Shown in pieces: positions 10,331 through 20,711 of a stretch of 64,000 bases of DNA. Source of the DNA: Rosa chinensis (lineage: Eukaryota; Streptophyta; Magnoliopsida; Rosales; Rosaceae); assembly GCF_002994745.2 (NCBI RefSeq), contig NC_037094.1:5254001-5318000 (forward strand). The letters run 5' to 3'. Below the pieces are notes generated by a model. The model was not told the origin of the DNA and made no database searches. It saw nothing but the letters and a program-made list of their open reading frames with translations. The first letter of the stretch is position 1. Every line of letters starts with the position of its first letter. The position numbers were made by a program, and so were the translations under genes.

Positions 10331-11363
10331 GGAACCCAGAGGATCAATTCGGAGATGTTCAAATTTGTTTTATTATTTCTATAATTCTATATATCCATGG
10401 CATTCGCCACTCGCATTAGCTGAAGAAGTAAGTTTGAAAGGTGCTCTTGGTACTTCTTGCTAGTAGTCAGGTTATTGTATGTTGTGCAATGATTTGGCTT
10501 GTGATAGGTTTTCTAAGATAATCTCATTTGCTTGCACTAAATACAATACAAATTAACTTGAAAAAAGCTGTGCTCATTAATTTGCTTATTTATTGTGCTG
10601 GTTTCCTCCTTCCCTAGCAGGAAAAAGAGCAGAGGTTGTTTCAGAAGTGCAAAAGGAACTTCCAACAACTCCAGAACTGTTGAAAGCTAGGCCAATTAAA
10701 TCAGGACGGTATGCGCAGCAGGAGGCTCAACGTACTGCACAAAGGTTGCTGCCCTTCTAAAGGTTTAGACATGGTTTTTGCTCCTTTTTCATATTTTGGA
10801 AGTGTATGTGATCTAGTCATCTAGTGTGGCCAATTTCTTGAACAATCCTAATGGCATTGGTTATACTAGCACCAGCACCACACAATGTGGAGATAGATGT
10901 AATTTCCGTGGCTTCAGTTCATAACTAATAGATAGAGATATGTTCAACCGTGACTATTGAATGACTCCAGTGAAATGTTTCAAGTTATAACTAAAGATTA
11001 ACATAAATAAGTTTAAATTGTCTTATTAGTTTTACTAACTATGTGTGTGGAGTTTCCTTTAATGGCATATGAAAATTACTTTTATGATTTTATTAGGTGT
11101 AAAATTGTAGGAGAGGGAGAGAAAACTGCTGCTCATGAACCTGTAAAGCAGTGTTCAAAATAGAAAGATACTCCTGCAGTTGCTTCTTTAGTGGTTTCTT
11201 CCGACAAGAAGGTGGGAGTGATAGGGCAGCAGATGGGAGGAATGATGTTATTCCTCCTCTTTGCAGTGATAATAAGAGTCGAGTGAAGGTATTAGTTGTA
11301 AATCAAACTGAAGCTATAGATAGAGTTGAAACAATTCAGCATCTGCCCCCTTATGAATTATGA
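10331..11363 (+). pseudogene. decayed coding-like blocks of an unidentified gene
   Basis: Three blocks look like remnants of exons. About 10334-10434 runs from TTTTAG to a GTAAGT donor. About 10619-10765 follows CCCTAGCAG and reads through phrases such as AEVVSEVQKELPTTPELL and ARPIKSGRYAQQEAQ. About 11098-11363 has coding-like segments in successive frames (VASLVVSSDKKVGVIGQQ, then KVLVVNQTEAIDRVETIQ), implying at least two frame changes. No protein family is recognised. The changing frames and stops argue for a pseudogene, possibly the far part of a gene split by transposon insertion. Confidence 0.35.
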
Positions 11364-12804
11364 ACAAGGAACTAAGCATCTGGCATCTGCAATCTATTAG
11401 GTGTTCATGATTGAAACTGAAGTTTGTGCTTGTTTGATCAGGCTTTCAATTCAAATGCTAAGAATGTCAATTAGTATTTCAAAACATTAATATTGAATAG
11501 GGTGAGGCCATTGCCACCCTGTCATCTTACTCAGTTCAACCCACCCCACATCTTGTGAGTATTTCCTTGTTGCCCTTGTGTACAAAGCAATCAAACAAAA
11601 AGAAAAATAGAACAAACCAAATGATAAGTATGTACAACACCAGAACTACAGCAGCCATAGCCAGCACACGCACGTACTTTGTGGCCTGTGGTGGAGGATG
11701 TAATCAACTCCTTGGGCTAGGAGGAGTCGTCGAGGCACATGCTAAAGATGGCCTATGAATGACTGCGTTGAATCCATTTTCTATCGCCTATAGTTTTGTC
11801 CAAAAGCTCTAAAAAGAACTTGATGCTGTCATTGTTAATTTCATCCACTATGCCTACAATGACTCAACAAAAGCAACACCATAGGTGAATTTGAAAATTT
11901 AATCGAATATGACTCTCGGATAAGGTCTATGGATCTTGAATTCTTGATCATCACATGGTACAATTATTCTCATTGCTGCAAGTTTAAGTTATATAATCTT
12001 CCGGTCTTCCCATTCATGTAGTTTTACATAATTAATATTGATTGTCATAACCCTATTGAAAATTAGTACTTCACTCATGATATCAGTGTGATTTAAACTC
12101 ATACTCTCTACTATGTTAGTTAAGTTAGCTAACCAATAGGTCATGACTCATTGACAAATATTAGTTTCGTTTGTATTACTATTAATAGATGAAAATAGTA
12201 AAAACTGGGATTGTTAAGTAGTCTATACTTAAATTATTGTAAATATGTCACCAAGTTGGCACATCCATATAAACGCACATATACACCAAAGTGTTGCGTA
12301 TATGCTTAGAAAATAACTAGTATCTCAAATCTTCTATACCCAGTTAAAAGAATAATAGACAGATTTCATGAGATTTGATTTGGTATCGAACAACGCACAT
12401 GGATCTCATCATTCTAATGTGGAAGAAAGCATGAAAACATTAGAAAGAACACTTTCAGTGGGGAATATATGTAACCATGTAATACAGATCCAGGTTAAAC
12501 CCCAAATTAGATGAAAAGGTACAAAGGTGGGAACAGAACCTGCAATATATGCTGATTGATATTTGAAAATGCAATATGTTATATGAAATTCACAAGAGAA
12601 CTTGCAATATATGACAATATGATGATTTACATTCAGAAGTTTAGAATTTTCCTAAAGAAGATTTTGTCTGTTTCCAATAATAGTTTCCAGGCACATGACG
12701 TACATTGAATGGTCCTAAAGTGCCTGCCCTTTTCTTTTTTATCTCTCTTCAATTTCTGACTGGAACTGGAAACTATCAGTAGTCCTGCAAAATTCACAAT
12801 GAAA
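11364..12804. other. AT-rich intergenic sequence
   Basis: No supported gene. Short open frames here have no recognisable domains or splice context. Confidence 0.5.
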
Positions 12805-14935
12805 TTTTTTTTTTTTTTTTTTTTTTAGCAAACCTCGTCAAGGCGAGGTAAAAATATTATAAGAAAAAGAACATCTAGTACATCAAGACGGTGCAAGGGG
12901 AAGACAACAAACTTGCCCCTCAAATTCAAGACATGCCTCTTGAAGAACAACTAAAGCACTACAAACTAGCTAAAACGAAAATTAGGAAGACCTAAACGGT
13001 CTCGGGCACAAAAAGAAAGTGCAAATTGAGGAATAGAATCCCACCAAATCATCTCAGACAAAGCATCACCAAAATTAGCTAAAGCATCAGCAACTTGATT
13101 ACCCTCTCTATAAATGTGTGAAGAACGAAAGTGCATATGAGAAATCCAATGAAGACAGTTACCCCACTCCACTCGAAGTTGCCAAGGCACCATATGAGGA
13201 GAGCGAAGGAATGTGAGAACAAGAGATGAATCAACTTCTAGCCAAACATGCTTCCAGTCCCAAACCCAAGCCAACTCAATAGCTTTGATTACCGCCATTA
13301 CTTCAGCTGCAACAGAGCTTGGGATATCTAAACTGGAGGAGAAAGCACCAAGAACCTCACCCTTGTAGTCACGAAAAACTCCACCATAACCCGCACTCGG
13401 TGAGTTCATTTTCCATGCTCCATCCGTATTAATTTTAACCCAACCAATTAAAGGAGGATGCCAATTTACCTCTATGATACGGGGAGCAGGACGAGGTTTA
13501 CAAGGAACCCCAAAGCGCTTAACTACAGAAAGATCTTGAATAGAGTTGAACATGCATCCAGTGGCTATGCGGCCGGAAGTATTTACATAACCTGAGATCA
13601 TCCTACAAGCATGCATAGTATTGGGCACAATACCGTCAAACTTACACCTATTTCTTGTTCGCCAAATGAACCACAGGGTTGAGCAAAAACAAGCTATCCA
13701 TAACTCCTTTAGTTGAGGGCTGCGACCAACTCTATGGCCCTTAAACAACAGCTCCAATAATGTGCCCGGAAGACCACCCAATTCAAATCTGCCCATCATG
13801 CAAGTCCATAGTGTCGCAGCAAAAGGACAATTAAGAAATATGTGCTCTAATGACTCACCCTGTTTCCTACAAAGCAAGCAAATTGAACCAAGAGAGACTC
13901 CACGTTTTTGCAAAAAATCATCACAAATGACCCGGCCTCGTAATACTTTCCAGACCAAAAGAGACATACGTGGAGGAACATACTTGCACCAAATTAATTT
14001 ACACCACTCAATTGAAGCAAGTTTAGGCCTTATGAAGGTAAAGGCTTCTTTAGTACTAAGCGTACCTGATGAAGAAGGCATCCAAACTAAAGTATCTACT
14101 GCATGAGCATCCCTTGATATAGGAATATGTTGCTGCAAAAAATCACATAAGCCTGGGAGGTGGAGTTGAAGCAAATGTGGAAAGTTCCAAGCTCCATCTT
14201 CAATATACTCGGCAACAGTACCATTAAGATGATTGACGCTTCCAGCATGCAATCCAATTAAATCAACTAATGGTTTGCCAACAAAATTATCTCTCCAAAA
14301 ATTAATATTTGAACCATCCCCAATTAGCCACCTGCTATTCTCAATTATGCTTGGCCAAAAGCGCCTCAACCCAGGCCAAATAGAAGAAATAGCATAGGAG
14401 CTCCGCAACCTCCCATCACGCCAAAACCGAGCACGAAGAAGAGTACAACCGTCAGAGGTAGAAGTAAAAATATCCCATGCTTTTTTGAGAAGAAAAGAGC
14501 GATTTAAAGCCACCAATTGCTTAAGACCCAAACCACCTTCTTCCACTGGATAACAACAATTCTTCCAAGCAATTAAGGGAACTCCACGTGAATCAATGGA
14601 ACCTGACCATAAGAAATTTCGGCACCAAACTTCCAGCCGTCTAAGTAAAGTAATTGGCCATTCATAAACCTGAAAGCTGTAAGTCAGCATGCTATAAATC
14701 ACAGACTTGATTAATTGTAAACGGCCGGCCATTGAAAGAAGAGAACCCATCCAACTAGAAAACCGAAGGCGAATCTTGTCAACAATTACTTGAAAATGAG
14801 ATGTGCGAGGTTTACCACGAAATATAGGCACACCCAAATAGTGGTAAATTCGAATATATAAACTCTGAAAACAGCAGCATGAACCATGCACTACAAGCAA
14901 AGCCTTTTTGCACTTCTCTAGCCTCTGCCTTTAGC
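12805..14935 (-). mobile_element. 5'-truncated LINE (plant L1 with RNase H)
   Basis: The element lies on the minus strand. Its poly(A) tail appears as 22 T at 12805-12826. Just inside the tail is a short stem-loop, CCTCGTCAAGGCGAGG, at 12833-12848. The coding part covers only the end of ORF2, so the element was truncated on insertion, as is usual for L1. The 5' boundary is uncertain. A weak candidate target duplication is CACAATGAAA left of the tail and CACAAATGAAA near 14935, which differs by one base. Confidence 0.85.
12966..14900 (-). pseudogene. LINE ORF2 C-terminal part: RT end, zf-RVT, RNase H
   Basis: An open frame of 644 codons without the endonuclease or the reverse transcriptase catalytic core. 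It begins near YLGVPIFRGKP and SMAGRLQLIKSV, typical of the part after the RT palm. A zinc-binding RT-associated region follows, with CLLCRKQGESLEHIFLNC near residues 355-372. The C-terminus is an RNase H domain (INTDGAWKMNSPSAGYGGVF, then EVMAVIKAIELAW and HIYREGNQVADALANFG). The frame is intact but cannot mobilise itself without the missing N-terminal half. Confidence 0.9.
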
Positions 14936-15670
14936 ACAAATGAAACTCCTCAAAAGAGAGCAGCATTGTGATATCTAATGACAGCACCAATACCAATCCC
15001 GTACCCCATCTACATCGAATTTGCCCAAGACCAGCCTCGGAAGGGAACTCGAAAATCCCTCATCAAAGTACGAAACTAAGCCTGAAGGTTATACACCTCT
15101 ACAATGATGATTACATATTTACATGTCAAAATAAACTCTGTGTTTCTGTTTCCAATACTCCAGCACAAAGATAGTTTTGGTTGGAAGATAAGTATATTTT
15201 CCATCTGCACAACCTGATAAGAACTAAGTCAACTTGAGAAATTCCAGAAAGCTTGCACCATTTTCATCATCTGCTTTTTTGTCCTTCAAATCAATCATTC
15301 TCAAGCATTAAAAGAAATATGTCATATCACACGAACGCAAGTCAATACTATACTGGAGATCAAGTTCTTTTGCTTCGGTATATGCATCCCTTTGAAGTTC
15401 ATATGAACTTGCCCATCTACAAAAACAAATTGCCCGCGTGCGTGGACTTAAACTACATCATGATTCATTATATATTGTTTAAGAAATGTCAAGGGGTAAC
15501 TCGGAGTTCTTAATTGGTATGATGGGGCTGCTTAGAAGTGTTCTGTTTCTGAATACACAAGTTTAAAGTTGCACATCCACATAAAGTTTATTTTCCCCTA
15601 GTAAGTAGTAACTGCCAAATAAGATTTGACCCAGAGTCCAACTTACTTACTCCCAAAGAACCCACGGCCC

Positions 15671-15671
<1 letters not shown>
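14936..15671. other. intergenic sequence
   Basis: No gene supported. On the minus strand near 14890-15000 there is an RNase H-like phrase (GIGAVIRYHNAALF, then a stop), possibly from another LINE copy. Confidence 0.4.

Positions 15672-15704
<33 letters not shown>
15672..15704. repeat. 33-base poly-C tract
   Basis: An uninterrupted run of about 33 C (33 G on the other strand). Such long G/C homopolymers are rare in plant DNA. The exact length may not be reliable, because sequencing and assembly of G/C homopolymers are error-prone. Confidence 0.85.
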
Positions 15705-15876
15705 TTAATTCAGTACCACATAACACCTAAATCAAAATAATTATCATGTTAATTATTTACATAATAGAAATGGAGCAAAAACATATGATTTTATTTCAAT
15801 TCACTTGCTTTACACAATGCAAAAAACTTCAAAGTCTAGCATTATTGCCAACTCATATTTACAGGAGGATGTCAAA

Positions 15877-17826
15877 CTAATCAACCAACACCAGCCTTTG
15901 ATACTCCTCGCCGGAGATGGCAGCTTCCATGACAATATCCGGCTGAATTTGCTCAATATCATCATTCAAGAACATCTTGAGGGCATTCTTGGAGAAGCCA
16001 CTCAACAGAGCCACCCCTGGTGTTGTTGCAGTCACCGGTGTAGACCCTGAGTCCCTGAGATTCCAAAACACGATCTGAGGCACCGCATCACCATACCCAT
16101 TTTCCTTATACTTTCTCTGTATCACCTCATAATCGGTCTCCCAGCTCTGGGGCTCATTATCCTCCCTTCCATAATACCCATATCCATATCCCCTATGCCC
16201 CGAAGCCTCATCAAACTCCATGTCGCTGAACACAAACACCCTCTTTATCATCTGCTCCGGCTTCAACTTCCCCTTCACAGCCACTTGGAGAATCAGATCA
16301 AACACCTTTTGTAAATCAGTGTTCATCCCCCATTCCATCCTCCTCACAAACTCGCACTTGGAGCTAAGATCGTCGCCTTGAATCAAATGCAACTGAGGGT
16401 TCTGACTGAAAGTGATCACCTTTCCTTTCCATGGCTCTTCACTCAATTCCGACACCAACAGCCCCAAAGCCACACACACCTCCATAGGAGTCCCTTCCAT
16501 GCTTCCGGACACGTCACACACAGCCATGCAATTCCTCAACTTGCCAAGCTCCACCAGGTCCTCCACCATTCTCTTCCACTGAAGCTCACCCACTTCCCCA
16601 CCATCCTCATCGTTCAGAGAGGCTATGATCTCATGTGGAAGCAGAGCACCAGCGGCAATAGTGGCCTTCCCGGCTTTCACATCCTCCAAATACTTCTTAA
16701 ACCTCTCTTCATCGTGCTTCAAGAACTTCCCCTTGTAAAGCTTCATGGCCACTGAGGCCACTCTCTTGTAGGGAATCTCCCCCCACTTGTTGGCACCCAT
16801 ATAAACCTCCGGCAGCTGCAACACCTTCCTCAATGGCACCAACACCTCCTTCCTCAGCCGGTCTCGGACTCTGTAAGCATAATGTGCATCCTCAACTCCT
16901 TCATATTCCGGATACAATTCTCGGGTGAAAATCTTCCTCGCAATGCTTTCGCAGAGCAATGTGGCTCGATCAAACGAAGAATCAAGCGAAGGACACCACT
17001 TTGCCGCCAGGCCTATCGTGTTAGTATTGTTGTTCTTGAGACTCTCCATATCATATTTCAAGCAGTCAGCGAAAAGATCCGAAACCCTGTCATGCAAGAA
17101 TCTGTAATCCGGGTCACGCTGGTACCTTGCAACCGCCTTCTTAGCCATCGCAATCTTCTTCTCCAGCCTCGCTGCACTCACTTTCTCCTTCTCCAATCTC
17201 CGCTTCTCTGCCGCCATCTTTTCCCTTACATCCTTAGGCAACTTCTGCCGGCTGACAGCTTTGGGCTTGCCGACCTGCTTTGATTTATTCAATTTAGCAC
17301 AACCGCCACGTCTGACCCTCCGGCGTCCAATACTAACTCGGCCAACCAGCCTCCGAATAGTCCGTTTTCGGCACTGCCAATCCATCTTTTGCTTCTCCCT
17401 CACGTCCTGGCCTTCTAGAAGGCGGTACAGAATCTCCGGCAAATCCTTGAAGTAACCGAATTCAGCCAAAGACGCAGCGTTGCACGCTAGGGTTTTGGGG
17501 TGATTCTTGTGGAGCCAAAGCGCCGCCGTGTAGAACCCTTCTTTATCGGACTTCCCCGTGCCACGTACGCCTCTCAGGTTGCAGATGAGCTTTAGGGTGG
17601 TCAGGGGATTGTAGGCCCAGGCGAGAGGGAGCTGTTTGTTGAGATAGGATGCCGGAGTATCCGGTACGACTTGGAAGAAGAGATCAAGGCAGGGGCTGCC
17701 GGAGGTCAAGAAGGTTGGGGAACAATTCTCGGTCAAGCCCATCGGGGGTCTTGCGCCGGAGTCGGGTTGGGCCGGTGGGACGGGATTGGTGACCTGTGGA
17801 GGGCCAAGAAGACTAGGAGGAGCCAT
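15877..17826 (-). CDS. DUF2828 / vWA protein, paralog 1
   Basis: 649 residues in a single exon, starting at MAPPSLLGPPQ. It belongs to the plant DUF2828 family (PF11443), whose members are often named 'protein L728-like' after a mimivirus relative. The N-terminal half (about 30-420) is conserved and helical, with KLICNLRGVRGTGKSDKEG, FKDLPEILYRLLEG, and an arginine-rich linker near 155-175. The C-terminal half is a von Willebrand A domain with an intact MIDAS metal site: D438-x-S440-x-S442 in AVCDVSGSMEGTP, Thr503 in GMNTD, and Asp535 in FVFSDMEFDE. There is no signal peptide or membrane segment. The molecular role of the family is unknown; a metal-dependent adhesion or assembly role is inference. 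It is the last of three head-to-tail copies, and part of its vWA region nearly matches paralog 3. Confidence 0.92.
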   Translation of the reverse strand: MAPPSLLGPPQVTNPVPPAQPDSGARPPMGLTENCSPTFLTSGSPCLDLFFQVVPDTPASYLNKQLPLAWAYNPLTTLKLICNLRGVRGTGKSDKEGFYTAALWLHKNHPKTLACNAASLAEFGYFKDLPEILYRLLEGQDVREKQKMDWQCRKRTIRRLVGRVSIGRRRVRRGGCAKLNKSKQVGKPKAVSRQKLPKDVREKMAAEKRRLEKEKVSAARLEKKIAMAKKAVARYQRDPDYRFLHDRVSDLFADCLKYDMESLKNNNTNTIGLAAKWCPSLDSSFDRATLLCESIARKIFTRELYPEYEGVEDAHYAYRVRDRLRKEVLVPLRKVLQLPEVYMGANKWGEIPYKRVASVAMKLYKGKFLKHDEERFKKYLEDVKAGKATIAAGALLPHEIIASLNDEDGGEVGELQWKRMVEDLVELGKLRNCMAVCDVSGSMEGTPMEVCVALGLLVSELSEEPWKGKVITFSQNPQLHLIQGDDLSSKCEFVRRMEWGMNTDLQKVFDLILQVAVKGKLKPEQMIKRVFVFSDMEFDEASGHRGYGYGYYGREDNEPQSWETDYEVIQRKYKENGYGDAVPQIVFWNLRDSGSTPVTATTPGVALLSGFSKNALKMFLNDDIEQIQPDIVMEAAISGEEYQRLVLVD

Positions 17827-17926
17827 TGGCAGATTGTGATTTGGTTTGAGATTTTTGGGGTGTTAGGGTTTTGCAGTGAATTCGGGGTTTAGGGTGGAAT
17901 AGAGAGACGCCTGACCTGATATGCCC

Positions 17927-17934
17927 TTTTTATA
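17927..17934 (-). promoter_or_regulatory. TATA box of DUF2828 paralog 1
   Basis: On the minus strand TATAAAAA lies about 100 bases upstream of the start codon, followed by GGGC. The spacing fits transcription starting around 17895-17905 with a short leader. Confidence 0.6.
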
Positions 17935-17940
17935 GGATCT

Positions 17941-20710
17941 CATTAGTCATTACTTGAGCACCACGGTTTGTTCTCATTAATTTGTCACTACAATTATGAC
18001 CGACTACTAGGGAAGTCTTGTAACAGACTTGGGTGAATTTCCGGTGTAATATGTTTAAGTAATTAAATTACGTAAATTCACACGAGGCATAGCCACTTCT
18101 TTCTTTCTACAAATTTTTCTTCATTAAAGGTCTAAGGAAAAAAAAAAAAAGTTGTTAAATATTATGGCTAATCTTTCAGACCAAGTTGAAAATTAAGACT
18201 TTGCCTATTTACAAATAAAATCCTCATGAGAAGCGATTCTTCTACTATCAGGCGGTTATACCAATAGATTAGTCGACCGTTCAATAGAATATGAAGATGA
18301 CTGTATGTTTAAGTGTATATGTTTATAAGAAATTAAGTATAGTTCAGATTTTTCGCAAGCAACATCTATATCGATCAATTTTATGTTTTTGAATTGTGTT
18401 CTTCAAACCTCACTGTGAATAACATTGACAAGCCAGACAATAAGGTTTGAAACCAACTCTATGGACAAACAAAATTTGGTAATGAGCAAGTTTCAGAAGT
18501 ATGAGTTCATGCTCCATTTTCTGGTCATTACAAAGACGAAGTGGCTCTCTTTTTTATTGCTTGCTTGTATACTGAGCGACTTTGATCTTGTAAAATCCAC
18601 CAAAGCACTAAGAAGCCGTGGTGGAGCCTGCTCAAATTCATCAGTCAGAAACTTGACCACGATTGCATTCCTGCCCTATTTCTCTCTCTCAAGCCACTAG
18701 ACAAAACATGAGATCATGAGATGCTTCAAGAAAATTCATTATCTTCACTGAAGGGAGATTTGAGCTTTAAAAGATCGATGAAGTGTGTGTGTGTGTATAT
18801 ATATATATTCTCTTTAGCTACATTCTATTTCTATTTGACCCTGAAATAAAATTCATTCAAACTACTATAAGAGCAAATTAGCAGAAACATAAACAAAACA
18901 ACAATAGAACAATCTGCCCCAAAACACGACCATCTGCCAAGAGGGCAATAGGCAGGACACATCCTACTCTTCTCAAGACTATAAAGATGATGATGTTCAT
19001 CTTACTTACACCAATGACACACAAGAAGCTTATTCAACTATCAAAAAGTTAGTAGAAAATCAAACAACAAGGATATTTTGTAGATCATGAGAAACCCCAA
19101 TCTCCCATTTTCAGTGTAACTCTTATCTGCAATAGCTCAGGATTCAGTAGTGGACTTTTTGTATGCCTTGGCTATTTTGTCTGTAGGGTTCAGTAGTTCA
19201 GAAGGTTTTACAAGATCCATAGTCCTCAACTTAGACAAGAAACAAAACTAGACACTACACTCTAAAACCTCTCAAAATGGTAAAAAGAAAATCAATACCA
19301 GTCAAAACATATCCACAGAAATCTGTGATTTCACTACAGCAGCCAGAGGAATTACTTCCATAAACCCACAGGATCGATGCAATAAGAAAAATATAAAAAA
19401 AGTAAAAATTAATTTTCAAATCAAACAGAGTTACAGGCCGGAGCTACTATATGTCACGACTCAAACCGGTAAACCGATATGGATAGCCACCAAGTCCAGC
19501 AGATCTACTAGGCTTCCCATACCAAAACTGAAATGAAATAGGGTAGACACGTACACATCCTAACCACATCACCCAACCGTTATCAAAACCGAGCACCAAG
19601 ATCTCTCAAGAAATCTCCTTCCCTATACGCTTTTGCAACAATTTCTAACTGCATGTAAAAGGTGAAGAATTCATAAAATTAAGGTGAATACAGACAAAGC
19701 AAGACCATCAAGAGATCAAATGCAGTTTACCCTGACATCTCTATAATTCTAAATTTATTAGAGTAATTGGTATCATTCGGTCTTTTATCTTATTTGGTTA
19801 ATGGATTATCAAATACTCCAGGGATAACATTAAAGGAAAACAAATAAAACAACAATGATCCAGAAAGCATGCAGAATATACAAGAGCACAGACATTAGAC
19901 TATGATATAAATGAAAGGTATTGATCAATTCTTCTTAAGTAGACAATGACAAAATTCCAGATCGAGTCAAGGTACTCACTTTACAACCGACTCCAAGTAT
20001 CCTGCCTTGAACAGGGACATTAGAAGCATCGATCCCTAGGATACAGCATGCTAATAGGGGATAATAGCATGCCCATCAGGCAATCATGAAAACAAAGTAT
20101 TTAACATGACCACAAGGATCCAAATTCAATTTAGCAGCGAAAAGCTGGACAAAGTCATAAACTAAGTTATAGAGGACATACTATCATAGCCTATTTACTA
20201 AGAACTGATAGGAAAATAAAGCAACAAAAGCAAAAACAGAACTAAATCATATATCCAAAAGCTGAACAATAACATCAAATTAAGAACAAAACAGAGAAAG
20301 CTATCTACATATCTCCAAAACCTAAATAGTGAGTATCTGAAGCAGTAGATAGAAAACTAATAAGGTTTATGGTGTCGAGGAAATTATTGCTGTTAACAAA
20401 AGGTAATGATCTCATTCACAAGATAAAGCAAATTTACATGCCTGAAGTTCCAAACAGAGCCAAATTAGATAAAGCAAATTTACATACCTGAAGTTCAAAC
20501 AGAAGAAAGGGATAAAGGAAAAAAAAGATGCTTTTTTCATTTCACTTTCAGTTTTCTTGTACAAATGAAACTACTACTACCACTATCTATCCAACAAAAA
20601 AAAAAAAAACTACTAACTACTATCTATCCAAAAAAAAGAAACTACTACTACTACTATTTTTTTGGGTTTTTTTTTACACATGGACCTAAAAGATGGTGAT
20701 GTTCCAACTA
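17941..20710. other. spacer between DUF2828 paralogs 1 and 2
   Basis: AT-rich and without a supported gene. It contains a TG/TA microsatellite near 18786-18810 and a near-duplicate of about 40 bp at 20421-20460 and 20468-20505 (GATAAAGCAAATTTACAT). Several A-rich runs near 20590-20680 precede the 3' end of paralog 2. Confidence 0.5.
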
Positions 20711-20711
20711 A

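Noticed and set aside
18425..18700. 91-codon open frame between DUF2828 paralogs
   Set aside because: No domain, no splice or promoter context, and composition like the surrounding spacer. The opposite strand has a slightly coding-like phrase (FLTDEFEQAPPRLLSALVDF), but this is too short to support.
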